DNA from: Phoronis australis
Taxonomy: Eukaryota > Phoronida > Phoronidae
Length of the DNA stretch: 62,000 nucleotides
Assembly: GCA_002633005.1 (NCBI GenBank)
Contig: NMRA01000707.1
Span: 22,478-84,477, forward strand
Direction of reading: 5' to 3'
The notes under the pieces were generated by a model. It saw only the letters and a list, made by a program, of their open reading frames with translations. It had not been told where the DNA came from and made no database searches. The number at the start of each line of letters is the position of its first letter. Position 1 is the first letter of the stretch. Below are positions 11,411 to 24,900 of the stretch, piece after piece. Both the position numbers and the translations under genes were made by a program.

Positions 11411-12948
11411 CTTTGTTGTTTTTCCAAGGGTCTTGCGAGCTTTCTCTCCCTGGTGTACCGTGGCTCCTAAACGGCACACTAATCCTCGTTCCAGCCTGCA
11501 ACGCGCAGTTGGCTTCATGCAAGCCGACAACAATCAAGCTAGCCCCTGAGTCTGTGTTGACTTCATTTCCTGATAGGTGTCGCGTCACTACTGCGCTTTT
11601 ACTATGACATACTAAGGGTCCAACAGAGTACGGGCATTGGGTTTATTAATTTCTTGTCGTCTCCGCAGATTTGAAAGTAAAAGATAATTTTTGTTATGAT
11701 GTCTTTAAGTGAACTAGGGTCGTTCTGTGCCTTGTTGGGAGGGATAGTCTCCATTGCTAAGCTCCATGACATCTTTGAACCAAGTGCAGCCTGGATCTAG
11801 TCGTTGAGCAGGCCGGGCCTAGTCTAGGTCCGAAGACCAACATAACTTACTCACCCGTAGACCCTGCATCTTTCGAGTGAGTTTTCAATTGAGTCGGAAT
11901 TTTGTCTAGCCAGTGACCTACCTGAGTGTTAGCTTTTTCTCAATTATATAATGGGGCGTTGTCTAGTCCAAGTTATTGTCTCACGGCGAAAAACTACTTC
12001 GTTTCCAAAGTAAAAGCCACAGTTTTACAGTGGAAAAATGTTTATTGCAAACTGTTGTACAGGAACATGTACTGCCTCAGCCAGTAAGACCCACGGAGCG
12101 TCTGCCACAGAAGGACTTGCAAGAAAAAGCTACAACCACCCTGCCTTCCATCCGTGCAGTGATCGTTAGAAATTCTGACCGTATTAATTAGAGTTTATAT
12201 TGATTTGTTGAATTCGTTAACGTTGGCTTATTAAGTTTTTACCATCTGTTACATACCATGACGAACTTAACAGCCCAGCTAGCCTACCTGAAACCTTTAC
12301 CCGCCGTTCGCTGAGTACAGGCTTGACCTATGCTTTGAATTCGCCATTATTCGTTGTCAGTCCCATCCCACCACACTCTCGTGAGATTATTAGTGAACAT
12401 TTTGAACTTATAAGGATTTTGCAATTCTCTAGAGTGACGGTGCTTTAAAACCTCGCATGAGGCGGATTCAATGGGGCTGTGGCTGAAACAGGCATCTTGG
12501 GCCAAAAGCAACTTCCATGAGGTCTTTTGATCACACAGTCGTCTGGCACACGTAACTTCGTTTTGTGATCGCTCTGACTAGGTGCATACCTCCTGATCTT
12601 ACAGACTATTTTTATTTGAACTTTAAGCCTCATCGGCCCCTGGTTCTGTCATCAATGATCTGGGAAGGCGAAATCTCATCATACGGCTTTTCTAAAACCA
12701 TAATCCGGTTTTGTATGGGCACCTTTCTCATTTGGTAATCGAACGCATTAGCGCTGTGGGCAAACCACACATCTAACCTCCAACATCTGTGTCACCCGGT
12801 AAATATATTGATTCCCACCAGGACTGTCTGATATCGATTGCGCGTGTATGCGCATGTTCTATAAGGACACTACCGTCTGAGAACAGATTATGAATCATTT
12901 TTTGTCGAGCTATTATCACAGTGGTATGACTAGTTATAAGCTATAGAC
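11411..12948. other. Region upstream of gene A; no gene seen
   Basis: No coding exon was supported. The last few hundred bases would hold the promoter of gene A if the first exon at 12949 is right. I see no clear TATA box there. Confidence 0.3.
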
Positions 12949-12985
12949 ATGTCGCAAGGGGAGATATCGAGTTGCGTTGCGCAAG
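12949..12985 (+). CDS. Gene A exon 1 (start, MSQGEISSCVAQ)
   Basis: An ATG at 12949 opens 12 codons and ends one base into the next codon at a consensus donor, CAAG|GTAAGT. That phase fits the acceptor at 14343. The exon is very short, so the call rests on the strong donor and on phase agreement with exon 2. The alternative first exon at 17504-17538 would bypass exons 1 and 2. Confidence 0.45.
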
Positions 12986-15900
12986 GTAAGTTCTCCACTT
13001 ACACAACCATCATCATTGCTTTTAACCACACAATGGGTCAAACAGATGCGACACAATGCATGAAGTGCAACCGCTTCTAGTCTTATACCAAATGAGTGTG
13101 AAACAGACTGCACTGTTCGTTGATTTCATTCTCTCCTTTGTCTGTAACTACGAGAGTATCCGCGTTCAATTACGAGGCCCTGAAGTTTTGGGTTACGCAC
13201 CAATAGAGGGCAACGGTGTCTATTTGATCGATGCTTTGCCGATTAATTTTTGCGAAATGAAGGAGCCAGGCACGATCGCCTTGTCTCTGACGTGTTGTGC
13301 AACTCTTTTGAATGAAACCAGTTCGTCAATCTCTGTATTGTCGTAATACAAGGCAGTTGAATGTTATCATTCTGCACAAGTAGTGCGAAATTTTCACTCG
13401 CCTCTCTCAAGTGCTCGTAGCGTGTTACGCAATCAAACTGGGCGAACATTGACCACAGATCGACTAATTCAGTTACTATTCATTCTATTTGCAGTGTTAC
13501 CAGTCGGTTTAAAAGTACCAACATTTTCTTCTCCATTTGTCTGTTACCTTTAGGTTTGCACGCAAACGTAAAATTTTATCACACTGATTTTCTGCACGGG
13601 AAAAGTTCAAAATTAACTTAAAGTTGTTGTAATTTTAACCATTTTTGATCGGTTTTGAATGATTTGGAATTGAAACTAGAGAACATTCGATTCTCCAACA
13701 AACGCGTCTATTTTTAATAGACAAAACAAACTTTGACAAAATACTTTTTATGGACATTAGATCTAATACTTCACGATTATTGCACACTACTGGGGCATGC
13801 GGCAACCATGTAGATAGGGATTTTTTCTTGTTCCCAGACCAAACAAAAACTCTATTAATATAAATTTTAACCGTCTTATGTGACAAACTCAGGTTCTTCA
13901 GCTTTTTCTGCCATTGCTAGCAATGATGGAGTCTGTCTAGAAAACTACAAAGCACTTGTTGTCGCCCCCCTCTCTTTATCATTAGCTTAGTTCGCTTTAA
14001 CAACAACGTGAGCGCTGTCGTCAGTATGCTCAATGTCGCCATCGTCGTCATGACCCTGGCTATCGTTGCCAGACCAACGTGACAGTCATCGCTGTACCTT
14101 CGTCATGCTGCATTTGCTATTATCGTTGTAATTACAATTTTTACCATCGTCGTCATAATTGTTATCGTCTCGTGACCATCACGATGATCATGACCAAATT
14201 ACATTGTCATCGTCATCGTCTCTGTCACCGTCATCGTCATTACCCTTCATTCCTATTAATAATATTTACCATGACTATAGCCAGTTTTATATCTTACGTT
14301 TGTTATATATCTCACTACTTTGACATGACTTGTTTTTTGCAGAAAATGTTCCTTTGGCTGCTCAAGAAGAAAGGTAAGTGTTAGGGAAAAAGATGCCGAG
14401 CGGCCGACAGTAGTTAAGAAGGGCCCATTTCTTCCTACATGTATATATAGATTAACTTTAATCAAGCCATAAAGATACATGTTTCTTGTAATCGGCGATT
14501 TCAGAATCCTACTATGGACACAAAAGTAATGCTCAGAAGAGTGGAGTTATGACACGCTGTTTTTCCCTAAATAAATGCCATATTTTACCTCGGCGACACT
14601 TACGGCTTTCCAAAAAATAATAAATAAATAGCAAATAAAGCGGCCGAATGGGTAAATGTCTGCGTCTATGGAGGATGTTTTAAAAATATATGTGTTTTTT
14701 GTGGCGAAACTTTCTAAAAAGACATCCAAAGAAGTGTAACCATTTGTAACGAAGTTAACCGCAATGTTTTGCAATTTGTGACCGATAGCATGGAGTCTGT
14801 TTGACTAACAAAATTGTGAGACAACCTCAGCTTGACTCAGTCTTACCAAATTCGTTCTCAGAAGATCCGAGTCTATAGTAAAAATTTAGAACTGGCAGCC
14901 GCGAACGTGCGCAAAAGAGCTACTACGGGTCAAAAATACCTAGCATACGAGACCGTTTCAGAGTTTTTACTCAAGTTGGTACATGTAATTTGTTCCAAGT
15001 CATGCTAGCGTGCATTTTCATACTTTCGATAAATTATTGTGACCTACCTCTGTGTAACGAGGGCTCTGTCTGTCATTGCATTATTATCCAATTTAGGTTT
15101 GCACTAATTTACCGATCACGAGAGCGCGTGAAAGAACGACGGCACGGAGCTCCGTCAATCGGTCGAAAGTTGTAATTGACAGCAGCCGACGGGGTTACTC
15201 CAGCCATGATTTTAAAGCAGTTGTCTTCTATTATAATAGAGAAATGGGCGTCTAGAAGCTAATTTCTACTCTCAAAAGAATGTGGAACTATATGTCTTCA
15301 TGCACGCTCCCAGCCTTCACCATGGGGGCTCGAATTTCTGACGTTGTGGACCTTTTGGTAACAAAAAGAGCCTAGGGGACTGAAAAAAAAATAAAGAAAG
15401 AAAAAAGAAAAAAAAAAAAAAAAAACGAGAGCACCACTGCAAATTGCGCGTTTGCGCTTATTTAGGGACTTTTGTTCCATTTTGTCGGACTTATTGCCTC
15501 TCAGAGAGGAAGCTTTTTGCCCATTTTGCCAAATGGGGGGCTAATTCGAGTCCAGGAGCACCCCCCGCTGGGTGCGCGCATGGTCTTGAAGTTATTGATA
15601 ATCACCGGAAAAGATTTGTTTCAAGTTAGCACCGCACAAGAAACATGGCACTCCTAATTGGAAATAGAATTTCAAAAATCTAGCTGTTAGATTTCATTTA
15701 GTCGTTTGCAACACCGAGGATACAGTTTTGTAAACAAAAATTTAAAGCAACACCGCCTTGCTAAGGTTTGAAAATTTACTTCCGTGCTGTCCTTGGTTTA
15801 TAATAAAAATAGCTTAGAGGAATCGGTTTTAATTTAACCGCTTTGTATGATGACATTCTTCTCGGGTATGTCAGAAATTGTTTTTAAATGTTCAGTGACT

Positions 15901-18900
15901 GTCCCTTTAGACCCTAAAATAAGAGTTACATGGAAGTTGTTTGAAGTTTAATGCTGATCATGAGTAGGTCATTTCCGCTCATTGTTATAGCGAAATTTCG
16001 AAAAGGCCCCCTTTCATTGTTGTGATAAACACTGAGTGTCCAACAATGGTGAATAATCAGCGATCAGCACAGCTTACGAGAATATAAAACGACATTAACA
16101 GTTATTACTGGTGACAAGAATGTTCGGATTTTGATGACGTTGCCATGATGAATCGTGAGATACGCAGAGTCGGTATATTTAACCAGAATCGTTTTCATTT
16201 GCCGCGGTTAATTAATTACAGTTGACGTCATTGAGAGAAGCAGGTAAGTGGATTCAATGTGAACGTAAAAGGAAAAACAATCATCCTTGATCTTACAATA
16301 ATTGATTTTTACTTTTCATTTCACTAAAGGGAAAGTGAAAAGTGAAGAAATCCGCTTTAAAGCATTTACGCATCGTTTAAAAGTATACATTCTTCCACAG
16401 TGACCCTCTCTGGTTCCCTGCGTGCTTAACCCAGCCACTGCATAATTTAACGCCATGACACCAAGAACTTACAGTGTATGGTGTAGACTCCACTGCGCAT
16501 GGCCAAATTAATCTCCAGATTGTCCAGGGTCTTTAACGTTTCGGCCTGTCAGGAGGAGAATAGCACGCTTGCCAAACAGCATTTTTGAAGTGCGCATGAA
16601 TCATTACGTTGATTGGACCGAGTACAATACAAAATGGATTCCAATCGGGCGTTGGCAGGCGCCCTTACATTTGCAGTAATTGTAAAAGAATGACAGTTGA
16701 TTCCGTCGTCTAATCATCCCACTTGCGGACACCATCCCCGAAATAAAATATTTCAAAAAACTGAGGCAAACGGTTCCACTGCTGTGACTGCTTAAGATAA
16801 AAATATATAAACCAATGAAAATCACATGTAAAGTGTACTCATCAGATTGCACTACTAAAAGAAAAACGAGAAATGGAACCAACAGATGTCTGCATTATCC
16901 CTGACATCAAAGGGTTTATGGAGTAACGAGACAGGTTTTTGGTACTTAAAATTTGCCGTCTGTATCACATTTCTCCGTAAAACATGTGCATGACAAGTCC
17001 TCTCATACGTTGCGAATGTATGAATACGAACACAGAAACGTTATTTCAAGTGAGCGCAAACAAAAGTTCACTGCAACTTTTAAAAAACTCCGACAGTGGG
17101 CCCCCTTATAGCAAAGTTGTGTCGACCACTTGTCCCCAAGGACGGTAAATCCAGCACTTTTAGTTGACAAATATTCTCTAAAATCTGCTCTCTTCTTTCT
17201 TCTTAACTGCTTCTCACCCGCCGTTCGCATCAGTAGCACGCGTACCTCTTTTGCCCGCTTCCTAGGTAGATGATCTGTTTCAATAACACGATGCACGCAG
17301 AACATCAAACCTTCCTCGTGTTAGTTTTCAAATCAGGCAACAGTGGCGCTATTCATCAATGTAAATCGATAAACCCCTTGAAGCAAACGGTACTGTGCTT
17401 CCATTCAGCAGTAAGGCAGTGTGCGTCGATTTCGCCCACGACGTTCTCACTAACGTCGTGTTTTAACATCATATTTTGATCGAGGAAAACATGAGACGAT
17501 GAAATGGGCACAAATGAGCAGGGCCAACGCAAGAAAAGGTAAGTCCGGTAGCGCTAAATCCAGTCTAGGTTAAATGGTAGCACTGTTATTGCCATGGTTT
17601 AAAAAGTCGTTTATCGCGTCTGATAATATACAGGTCAGTGATACCAGTTTTTATTGTTGAGGAAAATATTTCAAGGTGAAGGCCTGAATTATAAAATGAA
17701 GTGTCATCGCTCTGTCAGCTCCTCGAAGGGCGTTGCAGGACATCTTGTTGCGTTATTAAGTTTGAAGTGAGAAGTCTAATTGCAAATTTGGCGGTCAGCA
17801 TTATTGAAGCTGAAAATTTGGATTTACCGCATGCGTAAAGTACACCTTACCTGTGACGGTTTTGTTAGATCGACGTGTCCGGTTTCAAGCCAGAGGCCTC
17901 TTCGCCCGAGGCGGCCGGCGGACTTCAACTGAGCATCTGAAATCACCATCATTGTCAAACACGCTGTCGGTGCTCTGACTTCAGATCTTTGTTTCCTCCG
18001 GGAAAAATTCTCGAATCAATCTATTCAACAGTCAGTCAATCAGTCAATCAATCAATCGAATAATCAATCAGATGACCTGATTCACTACACGGGCATGAGA
18101 CTAGGCAACAATACGGACTGATGAAAACGACCAGAGACAACTAGGCCTAATTTGGACAGCCTTTACTGACAGATTAGTTTAGTTTTGTCACCATTCTGGT
18201 AAGCTTACTTTAAGCGAAGATAGCACAAAAATCAAAGCAAAATAGCTTCATTTAACTTCAACAGACCTCTCGTCGATCATTCTTTATGAGTTTCAACCAT
18301 CCACAGTAGCAAACGACATTTTGTCTTCTCTATTACAACTTTGTGCGACATTTTTTCATGATTAAGCATCCCGGTATGTTTGCTTACCAATTAAAAATTC
18401 ATAGTGACATTTGGGGCTCAATAATCAGGCCGAGCTCCTATTTTGCTCAGTTTTTTCAGTGAGTATTTGTTGTCACACCTTGCGTGAACAATTCTTCGAC
18501 TGCCGGGCAACCAGCAATCAAAATCACAGCTTGAGCATTTCCAAAAAAGTTATGTCGTTGATGACACAATACTTTACGAATTGTTTTGATTGTTTATTGC
18601 AATCATAATCAGAGCACTTGATAAGTAAAATGTTAGTATAGGGAGGTAGACTGGAGATTTAGCAATAGTATACGAAGCATTTTGTTCTAGGGAAATTAGC
18701 TAGTCCTGCCGACTTACATGTAATCACCTGATTTAGTCTGTGGAAAAATGAATAACTTGTTTGCTTCACAATCGACGTGGCCTATTGCAAACTCGTAAGG
18801 GTGGGAAAGCAATTGCCACGGTAACAGAAGCCATGCAACACGGTCAATGTTAACTTGACCACAAACTTAGAGTGCTTTACACCTCTTGGAAAATTTCGCA

Positions 18901-21900
18901 TTTATACATTCTAGTAATAATGATAACGATGATATCATTATATCAACATTTCCTTTTTTGCTAAAAGTTAGCCTGGTGTTAATTTGCAATGACACGAAGG
19001 AATAAATACGTTTAACAATTGTTTTCTTGTCGCCAGACCTTTTTCTTAGCATTCGTCTTCGACTAAAGAACACGCGCAGTGTAGTCATTCATATGTGTGT
19101 TAAAAAGGTAAGTTGTCACTGGACTGATAGTCCCAAGTTATGATCCACAGTTGGTTGTCCCTTCGTTGTGAACGTGCAGCTCACCTGGGAACTGTACCCG
19201 CTAGTGTTCACTAAACGTTTCACACATCACTTGACAACAATTGAAAGAATTATAAAGTAAATACTAATATACCGCATTCTATGGGCGCTAAATCCGTGCA
19301 GAAGGCGTGTACGTTTAACGTGTGTTTATATAACACAATGGTATTATTATAAACAGAATATCTTTGAAACCTTTATAAAGGATTAAATTGACTGCTAAGT
19401 GCCAGTTTGTTGATGGAAACTTATTGATAGAAACTGAGAGTGTTTACATCGTTATTGTTACGGGTTCACAGGCAGATCGGGGTTATATTTTCAACGCCAG
19501 GGATTTAGGTTAACCCGTACGAAATTAAGAAAATAAGTCAACGTTATTCTAATCAGGAGCTCTGATAAAGGACTGGCGATTCTCTTGTTAAGAATTTCAG
19601 TCGGTGGCGAGAAGGATCTTTCGTGACATGTGTCGTAAGGAATTTGTAGTAGGCCTACACTTGATTTAACATTGTCCACTGGAAATTTGCAGTTTGCGAG
19701 AATGAAGTTCATTTGACGAAATACCTTGACGCAAATTTACGAACACATTTGTGTTGTGATGCTCCTTTGCTAGATTCAGCTTGGGTGAGACGACTTGCAG
19801 CCAACTGCATGCTCGTCGACGTTAATACCAATCTCACCATCATAGGTAGTAGACTTGGGATTGCGAAAGTAAATCTGTGTATTTTTCTTCTTCCAACCGG
19901 TAGCACACACCCGGTTCTTTATTTAGAATGCGCTACAAAATTAAGTGAGCGCAGTGCATCGAAACAGTTCCAGATAGCCGGACCACTTATAAATACTCTA
20001 ACCAAGAATCTATGGCTTTACGCCATGGGCACAACTTGAGGAGATCGACCAAATCCTATGGTTTTCAGTGGACCCAGAACAACGCGGAACGGACCTCTGA
20101 ATTGCTTTGATGGCCGCACTATTTAATACAGCGACCATGGCTCGGATAGGCCCACTGCATGCAGCCAGGAACTACAATACCGTGGCTCACGGAAATATGT
20201 GGAGAGTTTCTCATCCCTTCAGCGTAATTGCAAATGGCGTTATTGTTGTGTCTTGAGGACGTAAGCCCCAAAATAACGTCTGTCTGTGCATTCGCGCGAT
20301 TAATTGAAAGAGTTCGCCTGCCTAACGATACTCGGACTCCCACTACGGAAGATCTCGGCTTGAGTGATGTACAGAGGAGAAGATGATCTGAAAAAAAAAT
20401 AATTTCTGACAAACAGCCTTTCGCATAAACAATGAGCCGCACTTGTGTTATAACCTGGAAATGTGTACATAAAGTAACCATCAAAATAAAATACGAACAT
20501 TTGACATTTACTTCATTGACTGCACCGTTGTTCAAACAGTCGCAACGTCTGTTGGTTGCGTTCGTCTGGCATCAGGTCTAAGACCACAGTTTAGGGCCGT
20601 TTGTACATGTCGCTCCCAAAAACGAAGAAAATGGAGTGAGTCTTGGTTGGCGGCAGTTTTTGAGGACTAACCGGGAAGTGATTGTCACCAATGTTTGTCA
20701 ATAGTTCCTTGAAGTTGTTTTGAGCAAATGAAGTCCAGTCTGCTCTTATGTACCGGATACGGAAGTCCCGCCATTTTTAGAGCGTTGTATTCTTGCTCAG
20801 TGGGAAATGTTTGGCACGAATCCAAGAAGCCTTCACACAACTAGAATTTAACAAAAAATCTGGTTGGCAATGACCTATTTTTGCGTAAGTGTCTGAAATC
20901 TAAAGTGCAAGAATTCATTTGGCTTCTTGTCTCCTCCGTTATACCAGGGAGAGGTGAATTTGTGATTTCAGGTACAAAAAGGTCAAAACTGCAATTTCTT
21001 CAGGCCATTTTTGGCATCTCATTTTTTGCCGGTGGACATAGCCAGGCAAAATACATGACTTTGTTGATTTTTCCTCTTTCAGAAATCCCATGGAGTGTGC
21101 ATTATATGTCTTTTTTCATGTGGCTTGAGGCAGTGTGTAAACAAGGGTTTTATTGACCAAGAATGCGACTGACAACGTCAAAATCAGCCACTGTGGCTTT
21201 TGCCCTCAAGTTTTAACTTACATAAAGCACACTGGGCTCAAAACAACTTCAATGTCCAACTACTGAATATCATTCGTGGCAAAGGCAATCATTCTCCCTG
21301 CCTAGTTCACAAAATCCCCGTCACTTCATTTTCTTTAGTTTTTTGGGTGCCTACGAAGGCCCCGAACGCAGGAAGTCTTCCGCAATTCCGCAGTGCGCAT
21401 GCCCGATTTGTAGTGCCTCGATACACAAACACGTGCGTACTAAAGCAAAAATGCATGTCTAAATTCTTGATGGATACCAATATTTTACTGTTTTACTGCG
21501 CACTCCTGGTTGAATTTTGAACAAAGTATTGGAGCTATGTTACATGATCAGGATGAAAATATCTTATATAATCACTGCTGAAATTTAGGAAAACATGTCT
21601 TAGGAGGTGTTCCAGTGAGCAAGAATGCTGCTGAGTAAGATAATTTGCTTTAATGCTGTTTTCACCTCCGTTAATGGTACTGAGAACATAAATAAAGCTA
21701 AGGTCAGCGCAATCGAATGTTAATTCGCATATTCGCCGATTTAATGAGGTAAAGAGAACTGAATTTACGTGGGTGGTTACGCATAAATCTTCACGTGCCA
21801 GATAGGTATTTTGATGCCAAGACCCTTTTAACCGAACAGAAAAAGCTCTTAGTCAAAAATGCAATCGTCATCCTTAATCAAGAGTTTGCCCGATCGGGTC

Positions 21901-24900
21901 AGTTGATTACCCACTTTTTATTACAGTGGCTGCGAGGAAATCGTTGGATTTCGCATTTCGAGCCGTTCGTGTTGCAAATTTAACGTGGCAGCTGCAAAAG
22001 TTTGTCTTAATATAATCCGACATTTCCGCTGTGAGTTATCGACTCTTGTAGGCAAAAACTCCAGTTTTCCGATGACAAGGCCATTTGTAAACGTGGTACG
22101 GAAAATAATGTGCCAGAAAATAACCTACGTTGAGACTGTCAAACATGCAATCTAGGACTTGTATTGGTAGTTACAAATTACATTGGTTCCAGAAGTCAGC
22201 AAAATGATGCCGTGGATTAGTTCTGTCTGTCTGTGGCAGCTGAGAACGAGGCTTCGAGGTACTAAACCCAGGCCTCAAACGCCGGTCAAAAATGAGCTCG
22301 GGCAGAGGAGAGATAAATATATATTATGGGAAATTCCATGAATCGGCTGGGTTACATGTTCTGCTGCATAACAATCATTTAACGTGAGAAATACAGGCTT
22401 AGACGGGATGACGAGAAGCTAACTAACAAGAATCATATTTCTTTAAATATTTTCTAAAATACTAAGTTTTAGCCCGTGGAACCAAAAACATCCAAGTTCC
22501 CTGTTGAGCTTGGAAACATATTGCGTGCACGAAAATAGTGCCTACTGTCAAACAACACGTGTTCTTTTCTTGGAAATCGTATTTTTATGGAAAGTTGGAA
22601 GCTCTGACATTTTCTTTTAAGATATTTAAGCAAACCATCGTTTGTCAGCATAGATTACTGGCCACGAGACCTTAAAGGGAAACCTCCTCCAGACTTCGAG
22701 TTCCTGAGTGTAGCTAAATGAATGAATAAACAGAATTTGTAACTTTCGTGTAAATGATTCCACGTCTGTAGAATTTATGACAATCAGGATAAGATATTTA
22801 AATAAAATCCGAATGACTACAAACGCTAGAGCATCGTTTGCGTGCGTATAATGTGTTTACCAAGGATATGTATGGTTTCACTCGTTAAACCTTAACATTT
22901 TAGACAATATTTAATGAGTAATTTGATGATCATTGGTAGTCAGTTGCACGGGGGTGTGATATAAATAAATAAATCCTCAGCCAGCTCGTTTACTCTGTGG
23001 GCAAACACTAGCGCATGATTAATTTCACTTAGATCTCACCAGATTATCTACCAAAGTAACCACATGTTATATTGTTGGACAAAAAAGCATGACATTGTCT
23101 AGTACTATCGGGCATCAAAAGCAACGGCAAGCAACCGTTTCTACTTTTGACAACTTCGTCTGCTTTTCTTACTCCGGAGATGTCCCTTTGCCGAACTATT
23201 TTGAGCAAGCTCGCGAAATGTCATGGATTTCTTCGACATAATGTTGATCGGCAGTTCTAGGCCCGGCCAGCCGACTAGTGGACGAGAGAGTCTCGCCACC
23301 TGGTGACTGATCCGACACTCTTTTCCAGTACTACGAGGTATTTCCGTATAGGTTACACTGTGACAGAGGGTAGGACCCCTTATTATGTTACACAAATCGG
23401 ATCAGATTATCTGCCCACGTAACTACTTTCGGCATTTTCAGGCGAAATAATAGCATGACATTTTCTTGTACTATCGGATAGAGAAGCCACGGCAAGCAAC
23501 CATTACTGCTTTTGATAGTTTACAGGCTTTATTTCGTTTGTATCTCTTTCTAGTAAATTTCCAAACTATCTTTGACCGAACTCGCGAAATGCCGTCGATT
23601 TCCCCGACATTTCGTTTTGTTTGGCAGTTCTCACTAGCCGAATCATGGACCAGACGGTATCGCCACCTTGTAACACCAGCCAACTGCGAAATCAGTTTAT
23701 GCTGCGAATTGAAATTTCCCTCCATTGCCCGGACATCCGCAGTGTTGAATGTAGACTTGTCCAGATCGAACATTGATTGGCTCTCGATGACAACTTTCGG
23801 TTAACAGGTCAATCAGAGACCTTAGCTGGTTGATCCGGCTAAACCGGCGAAGTGAAAAAAGGAGATTATGTATCACGCTTTGTCATCAAGGATCGGCTTC
23901 TAGAACAATATGGCCGAAAGAAAATGCATGTTCTTGTTTCGTTGTTTTCAGCGTTACCTTTGGAGATCACGGTTCGTTGATCGAGACGTTAATCGACGAC
24001 TCTAGCGTGACGGAAATTAATCATAACTACAAGGAGTCGACAGAACACAAGGTCTACCCTAAAGAAAAGTTTGTCTCCGATGAGGCACGGTATGTAGCAT
24101 TCTACTGCTTTAATCTAAATATCAGTTCTGTCATCCTCACCATCTCAAAGTCCATCTATGGTTACCGAGTCACACTCATACCTACCTCAGATCGTTCTAA
24201 AAACGGAAATGATTTCTTTCTCAAAATAGATCATTCAGGCCAGCGGGATTCAAATAGAATATCGAAAAGCCACTAAAACTNNNNNNNNNNNNNNNNNNNN
24301 NNNNNNNNNNNNNNNNNNNNNNNNNNNNNNNNNNNNNNNNNNNNNNNNNNNNNNNNAACACCGCTAGTAAACGTCCCAAAAATCGGGATGCTTTGTGAGC
24401 TCTCTTCTTCAGTTGTGGAAATGACGCAAACGTTTTTTTTTTATGGCAAACGATTTTTGAGACTACTCTGTTAGAGGTAATCAGCTCAATATTTTGATAT
24501 ATAAACTGCAAGTGCTGTGTATGAAGAAAACGCCCATTTAAAGCCAAATTTAACGTATACGGAAATCTTAATCCTGCGCATGCCTTGAACGAATATGCGG
24601 AAACATGTTATCGCTAGTTGCACAACATAAACTCAAATACCTTTCAAGTGACATATATGTACTAGAAACCTTCAGACACTCCAAAACACAAATTGAGCGC
24701 ATGTTCTTATATTACCTGTCGGCGTTTAGTGAATGCGGTGAAAAGTTGTGTTGGTCGGGTAACGTAGGTTGCGTTCTGGAGTCCAAGATTCTCGTACATG
24801 TAGATTAAAAGCGAAATCACGACGTAAATGTAAGACCACGGGAAACCACGCTATTATAAAACGAGTGTTTCGCTAGAACATGTATGCTCAAGACCTTACA

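Noticed and set aside
14346-14373. MFLWLLKKK as a translation start in exon 2
   Set aside because: That frame leaves one base at the donor, but exon 3 needs two. The other frame joins exons 1 and 3 cleanly.
20119-20535. 138-codon minus-strand frame
   Set aside because: No domain, no signal or membrane pattern, no donor/acceptor in phase; probably chance.
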